A DNA stretch of 64,000 nucleotides, taken from positions 10,317,090 through 10,381,089 of the forward strand of contig OZ025207.1 in NCBI GenBank assembly GCA_964019055.1, given 5' to 3'. The translations under genes and the position numbers were made by a program. This document shows, piece by piece, positions 9,640 to 48,626 of the stretch. The DNA comes from Anthopleura xanthogrammica (Eukaryota > Cnidaria > Anthozoa > Actiniaria > Actiniidae). Under the pieces are notes generated by a model. The model was not told where the DNA came from. It made no database searches and saw only the letters and a program-made list of their open reading frames with translations. Positions within the stretch are counted from its first letter, which is position 1. The number at the start of each line of letters is the position of its first letter.

Positions 9640-10750
9640 TATCGAAACAAAATGAAACAATTATGCAAAAAAAATAAAATTTCTAATAGCATGCTTTTGA
9701 AAGTTTCAGAAAAAATTAGAGTTAAATTAAGAAATCTTTGATGATTGTTTAACAATGTCACTTAGATTTTTACTAAGATTGTTCCATTCTTTAATTTCTT
9801 GATATGATAGCCTTTGCTTCCCCCAATTTGTTTTAACAATCCATGACAAAGCCCTCCAACTCATGAAATACGAATGGCCATTTTTATATCTTATTTAGAG
9901 CCTTTTTTGAGGCACTTGTTTTAAAGACAAAAACACTTATCTCAAGGAAAGCAGACGTCCATTTTTGGCGTCTGATTCAAAATTTTCGGAATGGTTTGGA
10001 AACCTATTATAGGTTTTTGTTCGACTTACAAGGAGCAATTTTCTTTGCAACTTGTATCGCAACGGAACCTATAGTCTAGCTAGGTGAAAAAGAGACAAAC
10101 TTCTTGGGGAGGGAGGGATAGGACTTGTTTTGTTTATTTTCTCATGCCCAATCCCGCTCAGATGCAAGCATAACTGTCGGCACAACCAGCTGAGCGGAAT
10201 TAAATTTTCTAAACAATCACAGTCTGTTGTGATTTTTTTGTTTTCAGGCCTTAAAACTATTGACAATTAATTCCAAATGAATATATTCTAAGTCTAGAAA
10301 AGACCAAAACTCTTAAAAAGAGTAATATTCATTTGTGATTTATCTAAAAAACCACTCGAGAAATGATTTTCAAAACAGAGTGAAGGGCCGCAGGTTTTGA
10401 TCAACAATGCTTTGCGCGATTAGTTGTTCGCTCAGCTGGAACGGTTCAAGGAGGAAGATTGCCAAAAACATCCTTGTGGGACATTTTCTTTTGGAGTCAA
10501 ATTATTGCATGTTGTTTTCTTGAATTTTGAACAGGAAGCACTTGAAGTTGCCTTTGTGAAAAAAATGCTACTAAGGGGGTAGGGAAGATTTCAAAAAACC
10601 GACAGCGCGCGAAAAAATAATACGAAAAAAGGAAAGAAAAAAACACGTTTTTATTAACAGAATCAAATACATATTGATGTTTTTCCTTTTGTTAGAGTGG
10701 TTAGCCCGTGTTTAAGTCACTATTCGATTTTAGTTGAACCCGCTAGATTT
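9640..10750. other. Intergenic, no gene recognised
   Basis: AT-rich spacer between the convergent GPCR copies. No frame or splice pattern stands out. Confidence 0.4.
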
Positions 10751-10754
10751 TTAC

Positions 10755-11067
10755 CAAGAGAGCATGAATAAGAGAGGGAAACTTGGGCTATTTTTAGCAT
10801 CCGAGTACAAACGATTTTCGCCATACCCTACTCCTGTGCGTCAAAAATTGTGTGCTTTATCTAAACCTGGAAGTAGCGAAAGCATGTAAAGATTTTTGTG
10901 GAAAAACATTAATGTTCGCTTCTTTTGGAGTGTTCAACAGCCTCAGTCGTGTTTTATCAGAGAACAGAACATAGCCAATCCTGATCTTTTTGCTTTATCT
11001 AATAGATTTTTTCAAAAAAAATGAAAACAATCGACGAAAAGTATGTTGTGTATTTTATGCTCTCTTG
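10755..11067. mobile_element. MITE family A (7-bp TSD), 313-bp copy
   Basis: Left TIR CAAGAGAGCATGAATAAGAG, right end ATTTTATGCTCTCTTG. It is flanked by the perfect 7-bp duplication TTTTTAC (10748-10754 and 11068-11074). The interior matches the 3686 copy in reverse orientation (for example CCTCAGTCGTGTTTTATCAG). Confidence 0.92.
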
Positions 11068-11117
11068 TTTTTACCTATATTTACCTAATACACTGTGTAA
11101 CATCCCCAATTTTTAGT

Positions 11118-11320
11118 GTTTAGGATGTTAGTTATTCGTCGTATTCCTGCGGTTTTTCCTCGAGAAACGACGTATTTCTAAAACACTGTATAACATCTCA
11201 ATTTTTTAGCTATTAAGTGAATAAGAGTGAAAAAGAGAGTACGTCATGTACTGAGTGTTTAGGATGTTAGTTATTCGTCGTATTCCTGCAGTTTTTCCAG
11301 CAGGAATACGACGTATTTCA
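11118..11320. repeat. 130-bp direct duplication
   Basis: GTGTTTAGGATGTTAGTTAT followed by TCGTCGTATTCCTGC occurs twice, about 130 bp apart, with AACACTGTATAACATC-type sequence before it. The second copy ends in a short palindrome around CAGCAGGAATACGACG. Confidence 0.7.
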
Positions 11321-11893
11321 AACTAGTTTTACCGTTAGCTATGAATACTTTTAGTTTTTATATTGACTACCTTTGCCATCAAAGATGGCGGAAACTGACC
11401 TATCAACCTCCTGGTTCACATTAGGGTGCCGGATCGATAGGCTCCTCATTTTTGAGTTTAAATAGTTTCCCCTGTTTCTTTTGCCTATGAAAGACATTTT
11501 TCCTCAGTTTTCAATTTTGTTGTCGCTCGTAGTACTGGAAGTACTATATTTGTACTGTCGCTGCTCTCAGCGGACTCGGAATCAAATTTATCAAAAAAAC
11601 TTGACATTTCATTATGGCCACTTGTTTGTAATTTAACTACAGTTACCCCTTTCCTTAGACACTACCTATATATAAATAAAGACAGCAATTTCGTACGTTT
11701 TTAAAATGATTTTTATTCACAAACATGGTTTTCACTTTACCATGCACTGGCCGCCATATTGTTTCAAACGAACCTTCGACGACCATTAAACAAGAAGCGG
11801 AAGGGTATACCTAAGAATACGCAATATCTAAAAAATAACTTTGGAGGAATATCGATATCCCAAAATTAATACTCGTTCTCCCTCAGCTGTCCT

Positions 11894-12880
11894 TCATGGT
11901 CCCTTGGATAAGGAGGCGAAACCGAGTTCCATGTTATTCGTAATAGCAATAGCGTGAACCACATTTGTCTCTTCGGGTTTTGTTCTGACCAGGTTTTTCA
12001 ACAGCCTTTTATCCATACTGAAATAGATGACTGGGATAAAAACAAAACTGAGATAGGCATTGGTACTCGCCCAAACTGCAGCACAACTCCATTTGATGCT
12101 GCCTTGGTTAAAGGAAAACATAACGGCTGATACAGCCAGGGGAATCGCCGAAAACAAATAGCACAATAGTAAAGCAGTAACACTTTTGGTGAAGCTAATT
12201 TCAGTGGTCGCTCGTCTTGCACCAAACATGTCATTGATCTCCTGCCTGTGGTTGCGAATAGTTTTCGAGGCCCGGTGAAGGTAGCAAGCACATCGATGGA
12301 CACATATAATCAGCAATGTTAACAAAACCCCTATTTTCACCAATCGTATGGCATGTGGTTGATTGGGGGACTTGCTGTTTAAGGGAATACACTGTTGAGG
12401 GTAGGAAATGAAGGACAACATCGCTAATCCCAGACACAATGACCAAACAAGACCGAGCATAAGCATAGTTTTTTTCAGTGTTAATGTTCGTTGATGGGGG
12501 AACTTTGTAAGCGCTTCGTATCTGTCAAATGCCAAGACAGGGAATGTGCCCAATACTACAAGAAAAACAAATAAGAACAAGGAAGTTTCAGCCTCTCGAA
12601 TTCTGTAGAAATATCCAATACACTCGACCAGTTCCCTGTATCGTAACACAGATATGAATCGAAGCGGTACACCGAACATCAGGATGATAATATTCGGTAC
12701 GCCTATGGAGCAAATGAGGAGCTTGTCAGGTGTCTTGCTTTTCTTCCATTCCCTATAATCAGCATACAGTAGAAGTATATTACTGGTAATCCCTACTGCA
12801 CAGATTAACGACAGGTAAACCAAGTGCATGGAACTGCCAAAGCACGTCTGTTTGTCGTCTGTACTGTTAGTGGTATTCAT
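11894..12880 (-). CDS. Intronless orphan class A GPCR, copy 2
   Basis: A 328-residue paralogue of the receptor at 7577-8614, convergent with it. The first 45 residues are identical, and the same landmarks are kept: Asn2/Asn5 sequons, TM3 Cys, DRY box, loop-2 Cys, TM6 Pro and IPVIYF in TM7. Differences are scattered substitutions, a one-residue indel before TM7 (FNQRSGIKW versus FNQGSIKW), and a shorter, different C-terminus after the shared ELGFxSLS. The start is fixed by conservation of about 150 bp of 5' flank including TATATGA. It is intact and probably functional. A tail that differs after helix 8 could change arrestin or trafficking interactions (inference). Confidence 0.93.
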   Translation of the reverse strand: MNTTNSTDDKQTCFGSSMHLVYLSLICAVGITSNILLLYADYREWKKSKTPDKLLICSIGVPNIIILMFGVPLRFISVLRYRELVECIGYFYRIREAETSLFLFVFLVVLGTFPVLAFDRYEALTKFPHQRTLTLKKTMLMLGLVWSLCLGLAMLSFISYPQQCIPLNSKSPNQPHAIRLVKIGVLLTLLIICVHRCACYLHRASKTIRNHRQEINDMFGARRATTEISFTKSVTALLLCYLFSAIPLAVSAVMFSFNQGSIKWSCAAVWASTNAYLSFVFIPVIYFSMDKRLLKNLVRTKPEETNVVHAIAITNNMELGFASLSKGP

Positions 12881-13017
12881 GGTGTATCAGTATGGAGATG
12901 AATATTGACCTGTATATCTATGGAAACCTTGGTGTTTGGTTCTCAGGTTCTCGGTTGAGCAGCTTTGAGATCAGCTCACTACACCGTACCTTATCAAGTG
13001 AATCTCGAAATGTCAGT

Positions 13018-13024
13018 TCATATA
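13018..13024 (-). promoter_or_regulatory. TATA-like box of GPCR copy 2
   Basis: TATATGA on the minus strand at the same distance upstream of the ATG as TATATAA in copy 1. It is one mismatch weaker, which may give different basal expression. Confidence 0.5.
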
Positions 13025-13353
13025 ACATCAAGCTCACATTCTAAAGCTAACACAAAAAACTCATTACAGTTCTTTTTGTTGTGCATCTTCCATGCATATA
13101 CGGTGATCGAAGAATTCCTAATTGTCCATCAAGAAGCATTTCCTCAGTGCGGCTACTAAAAATACTTTTCTCGCCAAACGTTTTCGTTTAAGGATTCTTA
13201 TTACAATGAACATTAATGCTCTAGCACAGGTTGGTGTTTCTATTTTTCCTTGGAACAAAAGCAAAGAAGAAACCGAAAAGCAAGAAATTAGGAAGGTCCA
13301 TTATCCTCAATACAAAGATAAACAGTTTTTTTTAACTGCAGTGGTTTTACTTG

Positions 13354-13389
13354 TGTCTTTCACTCTTATACAACCACCAAATGTCCCAC
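13354..13389 (-). repeat. Diverged single unit of the 92-bp repeat
   Basis: Reverse complement reads GGACATTTGGTGGTTGTATA, matching the tandem unit at 9423. It is a marker of the duplicated GPCR segment. Confidence 0.6.
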
Positions 13390-13490
13390 GCTCATCTACA
13401 GATACTCACGGAAACTAATTCTAACTGGAATACGTACATTTTTTCTAGATTTTTAATCATATTGTCGAAATTAAACAGTTTGTATTAATA

Positions 13491-13777
13491 CAGCGATTTC
13501 AAAAAAGGTTGGTGAAGGTTTCGTTGCATGTTGCATGTTGCATGTGGCATGATACCAAGCTTGAAATGTATTGTGTATTTCATTCATATGTATATAATGT
13601 CAACACAGAAGCAAATATACCAGAATACTTGCAGATAAAGTTTGGGAAGATTTCATATCATTGTGACCTTTCGTTGATTTGATTCACATCGCCAATAGTG
13701 CATTTGGGGATTGGTATGTAACATCGATTAAACATGCGATAAAACCTTCACGAATTAATATATTTTTTGAAATAGAA
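13491..13777. mobile_element. CAGCTATTT-type MITE, degenerate copy
   Basis: Left TIR CAGCGATTTCAAAAAAGGTT after TA, then the GTTGCATGTTGCATGTTGCA tract. The right end is decayed (ATAAAACCTTCACGAA and TTTTTTGAAATAG). The interior is the same family as 25741 and 63476, in inverted orientation. Confidence 0.75.
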
Positions 13778-14522
13778 TTCTTAACTCAAAATTCCGTGCC
13801 AAGATTCCGAGCTGTTAGTATTATCTATCTCTATTCGAATTTGTCTGTTGTCCAAAAGTGTGGTATATTGTATATTCCTAGTCTATGATCTTGTCTAAGT
13901 GGTTTTACCTAAAGTGTTCTTCAGCACTTCAGTATGAGTGTTAAAATATTTGCATAAAAAAGAAAGTTTAAAAAATCCGAATAGCAATAAGACGAAGGGA
14001 AAGCAAAGAAATGATAGAATTCTTGAAAACTTGATATTAAGGATCCATCTACCCCAAAAAATAGTACTCTCCAATCCTTTCAAAATCCCCCTGACATGTT
14101 CACGTACAAAGAAACTTTTAGCTACTTTTAGCTTTAAGAAGGGATTCAGTAGAAGTCTCAAATTAGCCCACAAAAAAATGACGTCTGCTTTCCTCGAGAT
14201 TAAAACGAAGTGCTTAAACTTTCTCATGTATATATAGTGGAAATCATTGGGCTTCGACATCCGGGACACTCTCATTATCTTCGTTTGACGTCATAGACGC
14301 CATATTCGAAAAGGGTCTATTGGGTGGGCTATGTTGATTTTGAGGGGGCGCGGGGAGGGGGTAGCAATTCTTTAAGCGACGCTCAGGGGAGCCGGGGCTA
14401 GCAAATAGCTTTTGTGATCTACTTACATCATAATATTTAAATATGCTGCAATTCTGATCGTTGTGGTCAAAACAAAATCTTAGGTTTGATTTTGGAATCC
14501 CTTTCCACATTTACTTCACTAA

Positions 14523-14841
14523 GGGAGCATTCATTTTTTAGGAGGGGGGGGGGGGGCGGAGGAATTAGAGGAATCAAACAGAAAAAAAATGCTAGCCCCC
14601 ATGGTAAGGAATTGAATATTTTGATAACCCCCCCCCCCCCACTTCCAAATGTAAAAATTTTCTAGCCCCCCCCCCCCCTCCAGAAAAAGACTAAAAAAAA
14701 AAAAAAAAGACTGTATTCTTATTCATGACCCCCCCTGGTTCAACGTTAAAAAAACGTTGACCCCCCCTTTTTATCTAGTAATTTTTTAATGACCCCCCCT
14801 AATTCCTCCGGCCCCCCCCCTCCTAAAAAATGAATGCTCCC
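14523..14841. mobile_element. TAA-flanked Harbinger-like MITE with poly-G/poly-C arms
   Basis: TIRs GGGAGCATTCATTTTTTAGG and its exact inverse, flanked by TAA at 14520-14522 and 14842-14844. A 3-bp TWA duplication and GG-starting ends are typical of PIF/Harbinger elements. Inside, runs of ten or more G or C alternate with short unique sequence. Confidence 0.8.
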
Positions 14842-15237
14842 TAAATGATAAAGCCTGCCTGAGAGTCTTGTTTAGAGCAGCTGCTCATCATCAGTTAGTG
14901 GTTCAAGAGTTTTGTAGCCAGCTTGATGAGAACGCATAAAAGCATGACTGATAAACATGCAAAGATCTTTAAAACCTAATGATAACAGTTGCAGTGCCCT
15001 TTGTTGCAAGTTGTCTACATGTATTAAATCATAATTTATTTCGTTGGTACAACTTCATTGTTACATCACTTTAAAAAATTAATATCATCCCTTCCATAAA
15101 TCAATTTCGATGTTCTCTTCCCTGTCCTGGCATAATACTTTACAATCTACCTGCCCTCCGATTTCAGAACACCCAACCCACCCCTTCTGATAATTATTGC
15201 ACGGTCCTCGCTCAACTACGGTCTCTTACATTATCGA

Positions 15238-15299
15238 AGTCTTTGAACCCGTCGCGATTGCCTCGTACTTTTCACTCTAACACAACCACCAAATGTTCC
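15238..15299 (-). repeat. Diverged unit of the 92-bp repeat
   Basis: The reverse complement contains ACATTTGGTGGTTGTGTTAG and ACGAGGCAATCG as in the 9423 array, and lies beside GPCR remnant 3. Confidence 0.6.
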
Positions 15300-15502
15300 T
15301 TTTACGTTGTCTAAGTCTATGTATCAGTTTCCATTGGGATCTATTGTTTCAATCTATTCAGTGTTCTGTTATTGGTTGTTTCTCGTAACATATCACGTGA
15401 TCACATCATGACAGATTGATGCCTATAATGGCGGAAAGCAACCCACCACAACACCATATGGCAAAATTAGTTTCTAGTTTTTTTTGTTTTGTTTTTGTTT
15501 TT

Positions 15503-15687
15503 TTAGCCTATCCTCACTGAAACAGATGGTTGCACAAAGTGAAAATGAGATAAGGAGGCGAAACCGAGTTCCATGTTGTTCGTAATAGCAATAGGGTGAA
15601 CCACATTTGTCTGTTCGGGTTTTGTTCTGACCAGGTTTTTCAACAGTCTTTTATCCATACCGAAATAGATGACTGGGATAAAAATTG
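15503..15687 (-). pseudogene. GPCR copy 3, 5'-truncated remnant
   Basis: Only the last ~60 codons of the duplicated receptor remain: FIPVIYF of TM7, helix 8 (DKRLLKNL) and the tail, ending at a TAA. Homology stops abruptly at 15687, exactly where the tandem repeat at 15690 begins, so TM1-6 and the promoter are gone. Its tail (SLSHFHFV...) and 3' UTR (a CCATATGG block near 15455) resemble copy 1 more than copy 2. A Met upstream in frame lies in repeat sequence, so a product is unlikely. Confidence 0.85.
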
Positions 15688-15689
15688 TC

Positions 15690-16010
15690 GGACAGAATTT
15701 CACTTTTTTTTTTGCATGGGAAAACCTTTGAAGACAACGATGTTAGTACTCTTTTGATGGCAAGCCTATTGTAGGACAGAATTCTACTTTTTTTTGCATG
15801 GGAAAACCTTTCAAGACAACGATGTTAGTACTCTTTTGATGGTAAGCCTATCAGTGTAGGACAGAATTTTACTTTTTTTTTTGCATGGGAAAACCTTTCA
15901 AGACAACGATGTTAGTACTCTTTTGATGGCAAGCCTATTGTAGGACAGAATTTTACTTTTTTTTTTGCATGGGAAAACCTTTGAAGACAACAATGTTAAA
16001 AAAGCTGTTA
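15690..16010. repeat. ~88-bp tandem repeat, four copies, plus a diverged fifth
   Basis: Units contain GGACAGAATTTTACTTTTTT, GCATGGGAAAACCTTTCAAG and ACGATGTTAGTACTCTTTTG. A diverged copy at about 16243-16335 is separated from the array by about 230 bp that contains AAAAAGCT at both ends. Confidence 0.85.
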
Positions 16011-16344
16011 AGTTATGGCGTAATTCCGGACCCCGTGAACTGCTCATAAAAACGCTAAAATAAAGCGAAAAATGTTCTCAATAATTTAACCTCAAGCTGA
16101 AACAATTGACTTTTGACAACAAATCCTGTCATAATCACGAAGAAAATGTAAGAAAAATCTTTATAGAACTGCTTTTTTCGGACCCGGAAGTCTTTTTTCC
16201 ACACGATTGACGATTGACGTCACACTTAAAAAGCTCTATATTCATGATGGCAAACCTATTGTAGGATAGAAGTTTACGCCTTTTTTACATGGAAAAACCT
16301 TTCTAGACATAACAATGTTAATATTCTTTTGATAGACACCAGTA

Positions 16345-17380
16345 GGCGCATCTGCGTCCATGTATTCTTTAGCAACGCACGATAATTTGTATTTTTTTTT
16401 CCGAAAGAAGAAATAACCATGATTTTTTTCCGGTCCGTTATCCTAAAAATTGTACGTTCTGATTGGCTGTTTGAGCAAGCGATACCTTCTCAGTATTTGC
16501 CTGCGGTTTGGTATCCTGATGTCATTCGAGTGCGCATAAGATAACGGAGCCTAAACAAGTGGAAAAGTCATTTGGGGGGAAAAAACGTTATTTACCGTAC
16601 TAAGGTCAGTCCGGCCGGGATAGGGAAAAACTGTCCCCCCGGATTTGAAAACTGACCGAGGCCTAATTTATATTATATTATATAATTGTTAAAAAATTTT
16701 TTTTTTTTAGGTTTGATAAAGGAAATCTACCAAACGATGTTGCTTTAAGATTCAGAATCCTTTGCAAGCCATAAGTCCCTAAGTGTCCACATACTTCAAC
16801 GGGAAAGTGAAACAAATATTCATACCATACACGGTTAGATTACTCCCATTACTAATCCGGGTACTAAATGAGTTATTTATCGAAGTAACAATATTTGTCG
16901 AAGAAACAGTATTTGTATTATGATCATCCGGGTGAATGTAGTCCTGAGAAGGACTGTTTGAGTCATCTTCAGAGTCAAGTGAAGGATAAAGTCAGATAGT
17001 TATCTCAATAAAGGTTGTCGCAGCCGAAAGCAACAAGCAACAAACAACAACCATTTCGCGCATCTTGTTTTTGATCACTTATCAAAGTGTTTTTTGATGT
17101 TTCATCCTAATATTATGTAAATTCGGAACCACCTCCACAATCAACCTAAACATTTCTTGGATTTATTTCTCTCTATTTCCGTTGTAAAAACGTTTTCCCC
17201 GGATACACTCAAAATGTTATTGTCAGTTATCAGCTCCGTTTGTGTCGTTTTGCAACAAAATGGTTCTTCACGAAAACTCATTGAGCATTTAACACGGAGC
17301 CTCACACTGAAACCTTTGCGCGTGACAAGCGAAGCATATCTCGGAAGTGAGCTGCCTATTTCATAGTGTTTGTGCTGTTG
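16345..17380. other. Intergenic, repeat fragments only
   Basis: Contains a small hairpin near 16600 (GGTCAGT ... ACTGACC) and a solo MITE terminus at about 17003-17060 (AATAAAGGTTGTCGCAGCCG, as in the element at 38016). No gene seen. Confidence 0.4.
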
Positions 17381-17385
17381 AAATA

Positions 17386-17517
17386 GACCCCTTGCGGCAC
17401 GTCGGATTGCAGCTCAATTTGGAGGGCAAAACAATAGGTCCCAATTCTCAGGAGATTGAAATTCTTTTGTTCTGCTCTCCAAACTGAGCTGCATTCCGAT
17501 GTGCTGCAAAGGGCCTC
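17386..17517. mobile_element. TAGACC-type MITE, copy 1
   Basis: TA-flanked palindromic element with arms GACCCCTTGCGGCACGTCGG and inverse, then GCAGCTCAATTTGGAGGGCA. Same family as 18134, 24426, 29510 and 38467. Confidence 0.8.
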
Positions 17518-18133
17518 TATTGTGCATTCTTTACTTTACCGTTCGGATCTGTGAATACTTTGACACTGAAATGAGGCTAACCCTGAGGAATTGAGTCTGT
17601 AATCAAAGAACACAGCGGTATTTTACGAAACGGAAAAAGGTACATTCTTAGCATGATGTATGCATGTGTTGCTTATAAATCATAGTATTATAAGCTAAAT
17701 ATAGGAGAATTTTCGTGTTTTTAGTGCATTCATATTGTACCCATGAATGGAGGATCCATATTAGCATTCTTTTCGTATTATTCACACTTTGATATCAACA
17801 ATTGCAATACATTAATATCTTATAATATTTTCATTTCTATACCTCAACTTTATATTAGCGGCACTGAATAACTATTTTAATTGCAGTGAATTCTTGTAGA
17901 TATTTTGTGAGGTTTTTTAAAGTAATTTATCTGGAAATGTAAGCCATATCCCCAAAATGTAAAAACTCGCAATAATGATGCGAACAGCAGAGAATTATGG
18001 GAAACAAGATGGCGGTTTACTTGAGTCCTATAATTATATGCGCACGGGCTATAAAGTCATGCAGTTTGTTGCATTGCGAGCTGCAGAGCAAATTTTGCAC
18101 ATCGTATCACTTTACTTTGTTGTAAAGACTATA

Positions 18134-18264
18134 GATCCCTTGCACGTGACGTCAAAGTAGCTCAGTTTGGAGGACAAAACAAAAGAATATCAATCTCCTG
18201 TGAATTGGAACTTGTTTTGTCCTCCAAATTAATTAAGCTGCATTTCCAAGTGCTGCAAGGGGTC
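18134..18264. mobile_element. TAGACC-type MITE, copy 2
   Basis: TA-flanked; left arm contains CACGTGACGTCA (E-box overlapping a CRE) then AGCTCAGTTTGGAGGACAAA; right arm ends in GCTGCAAGGGGTC. Confidence 0.82.
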
Positions 18265-18857
18265 TATAGGAGGCTGTGTGCCGTGTTAATACGAGCGACA
18301 TTCCCTCTGAAGCTCGCAATGCTGCATTGTTGCCGGCGCGACATGTTATACGATTTTTTTTACCCGTATTATCGCGCCTTTTTATTTCGCACGACATTAC
18401 AATCATCCCGTGAAAAAGGGGTATGGGGAACAGGATTCCTGGTCTAGTTACTGGGCACGCCCGGTGAGGATAAGGTTTTGGGATCTGCTCCCCCACCCCC
18501 AATATGGTGGATACACCCCTTTTCCAAAAAACCAGGCTCCTAGGACCCCACATCTTACAAATTAGTGAAGAGTTTACAAAGTCTTTTTTGTAGTTTTAAA
18601 AACGGGTCAGTTATGTCGTCCAGGGAAATTTTGTCATCTCATTTCTAAAACTTGGTATGGGATGGAAGACCATTTTATAAAATATGTACAGCCGTGTCGT
18701 CTAAAAGAATTCTAAAATAAATGTAGGAAAATATAGTTCTCTAAACTTTAAAAAGCCACAGGTGTTGCCTTTCCAACACGATATAAACATTTCCCTGTCA
18801 TAGGCGCGTATTGATAATCAATTCCTTATCAAATAATTTGAATTTTTTGATCAATAG

Positions 18858-19038
18858 TCCCCTTCACAGTTCCCTGCGCCATCTTGAAAGGTAGTCGTGC
18901 CTTTGCATCGAAGAGAGGCCAACGTTGAGCTTGAAATGATAGAGACCTTTTTTAACACCTTGAACAATTATTCACTTGTCTCTATCATTGCAAGCTTACC
19001 GTTCGTCTTGCTTCGATGCAGGGAACTGTGAAGGAGAC
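18858..19038. mobile_element. GTCCCCTTCACAG-type MITE, copy 1
   Basis: Flanked by TA; TIR GTCCCCTTCACAGTTCCCTG and inverse GGGAACTGTGAAGGAGAC, then GTGCCTTTGCATCGAAG. A second copy lies at 54430-54646. Confidence 0.82.
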
Positions 19039-19120
19039 TATTGATTGAGAAAATAACGATGAGGACCTCTTTGCCATTATATGCTTATTCAAGCTTTTTG
19101 TGTTGGACACAGCAATCTGA

Positions 19121-19690
19121 TGTGGTATATACTCTGTATACCACGATCATGTTGGTGGAGATCATGGTTACATACGGATGATTAGTTCAGCTGAGTGCTT
19201 AACACAGCCATCTTCTGTGGTATATACTCTGTATAGCACGATCATGTTGTTGCAGATCATGATTACATACGGATGATTAGTTCAGCTGAGTGCTTAACAC
19301 AGCCATCTTCTGTGGTATATACTCTGTATACCACGATCATGTTGGTGGAGATCATGGTTACATACGGATGATTAGTTCAGCTGAGTGCTTAACATAGCCA
19401 TCTTCTGTGGTATATACTCTGTATAGCACGATCATGTTGTTGCAGATCATGGTTACATACGGATGATTAGTTCAGCTGAGTGCTTAACACAGCCATCTTC
19501 TGTGGTATATACTCTGTATACCACGATCATGTTGGTGGAGATCATGGTTACATACGGATGATTAGTTCAGCTGAGTGCTTAACACAGCCATCTTCCGTGG
19601 TATATACTCTGTATAGCATGATCATAGTGGAGATCTTTGTGAAATGAGGAACAATCCTTACATATATTTCGATAAGCAATTCCCAGAACC
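19121..19690. repeat. 95-bp tandem repeat with alternating 190-bp higher order
   Basis: Six units start at 19121, 19216, 19311, 19406, 19501 and 19596, each opening with TGTGGTATATACTCTGTATA. Odd units continue CCACGATCATGTTGGTGGAG; even units continue GCACGATCATGTTGTTGCAG. The alternation shows that amplification proceeded by dimers. Confidence 0.9.
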
Positions 19691-19924
19691 AAGTATACTC
19701 CTAACTCAGAAATATGGGTATCCAAGGTTATCTTAGGCATCACCTCTTTCATTAACAAACCATGGCGTTTTATCAATCTCTAATTATAGGCCTTGAAGTC
19801 AAACCCAGAATCAAAACAATAGTAAAACCAAAGGGAAGAAGAAGAGAGTCTTTTGTTCAGCTCCACGGCTCAGCTTGCTGCCAGTAAAGCATTCGATATT
19901 ACCATAGCAACAATAAGGCTATTG

Positions 19925-48054
<28,130 letters not shown>

Positions 48055-48064
<10 letters not shown>

Positions 48065-48180
48065 ATTGAAAACAAAAGACTAGATCCCATGCCCCTGATT
48101 ACAGAAACAAACAGCTCGGCCGCGGCGTGAGCCTCGTGACACCTGCGCGCTGTAGAGCGCTGTGGCTATTCAACATACAA
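48055..48180 (-). promoter_or_regulatory. NSMAF: Start region and CpG-rich promoter of the NSMAF-like gene
   Basis: The start ATG at 48062-48064 sits in CAATATGGCGGAT (A at -3, G at +4), close to the TISU/YY1-type element (SAASATGGCGGC) of genes with very short 5' UTRs. Just upstream (48115-48175) is the only CpG-rich stretch nearby, with CGGCCGCGGCG and GCGCGC. No TATA box is seen, which fits a housekeeping-type promoter. Confidence 0.6.
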
Positions 48181-48626
48181 CATCCGGCATATTTCTAAAA
48201 CCATTTCTAATTTCTATTTAAATTTGACTCAAAATACAACAGTTACTAAAATTATTCAATGAATTTTCTCTCTATTTTCTAATTATTTTTATCCCCAATT
48301 CTCGTCTCGAATTATTTTCTTTGACATTATTAACTTGTAATTTCGAACCCCAGTTTAAAAAATACATAATTGGAAACTGGCAAGATTGATGCTAATGACT
48401 GTCGGAAGCAGAATTCTACTACTAAAAGGCTCTGAAGGTCTTTTTGAGTTTAGTATATAGATTCTGGGCGAGTGGTTCCTAATGATTTTTGACTGAGTTA
48501 AAAGCGATGCCGGCGAAATTTAGCGAAATTTTCTTTTAACTGGCAGCGGGCCCCTCGAAGTAAAATACGTTTGAACCGCAGAGTTTTTAAGTAGCTGTAG
48601 AAACAAGTGGTGGTTAATATACTTAC

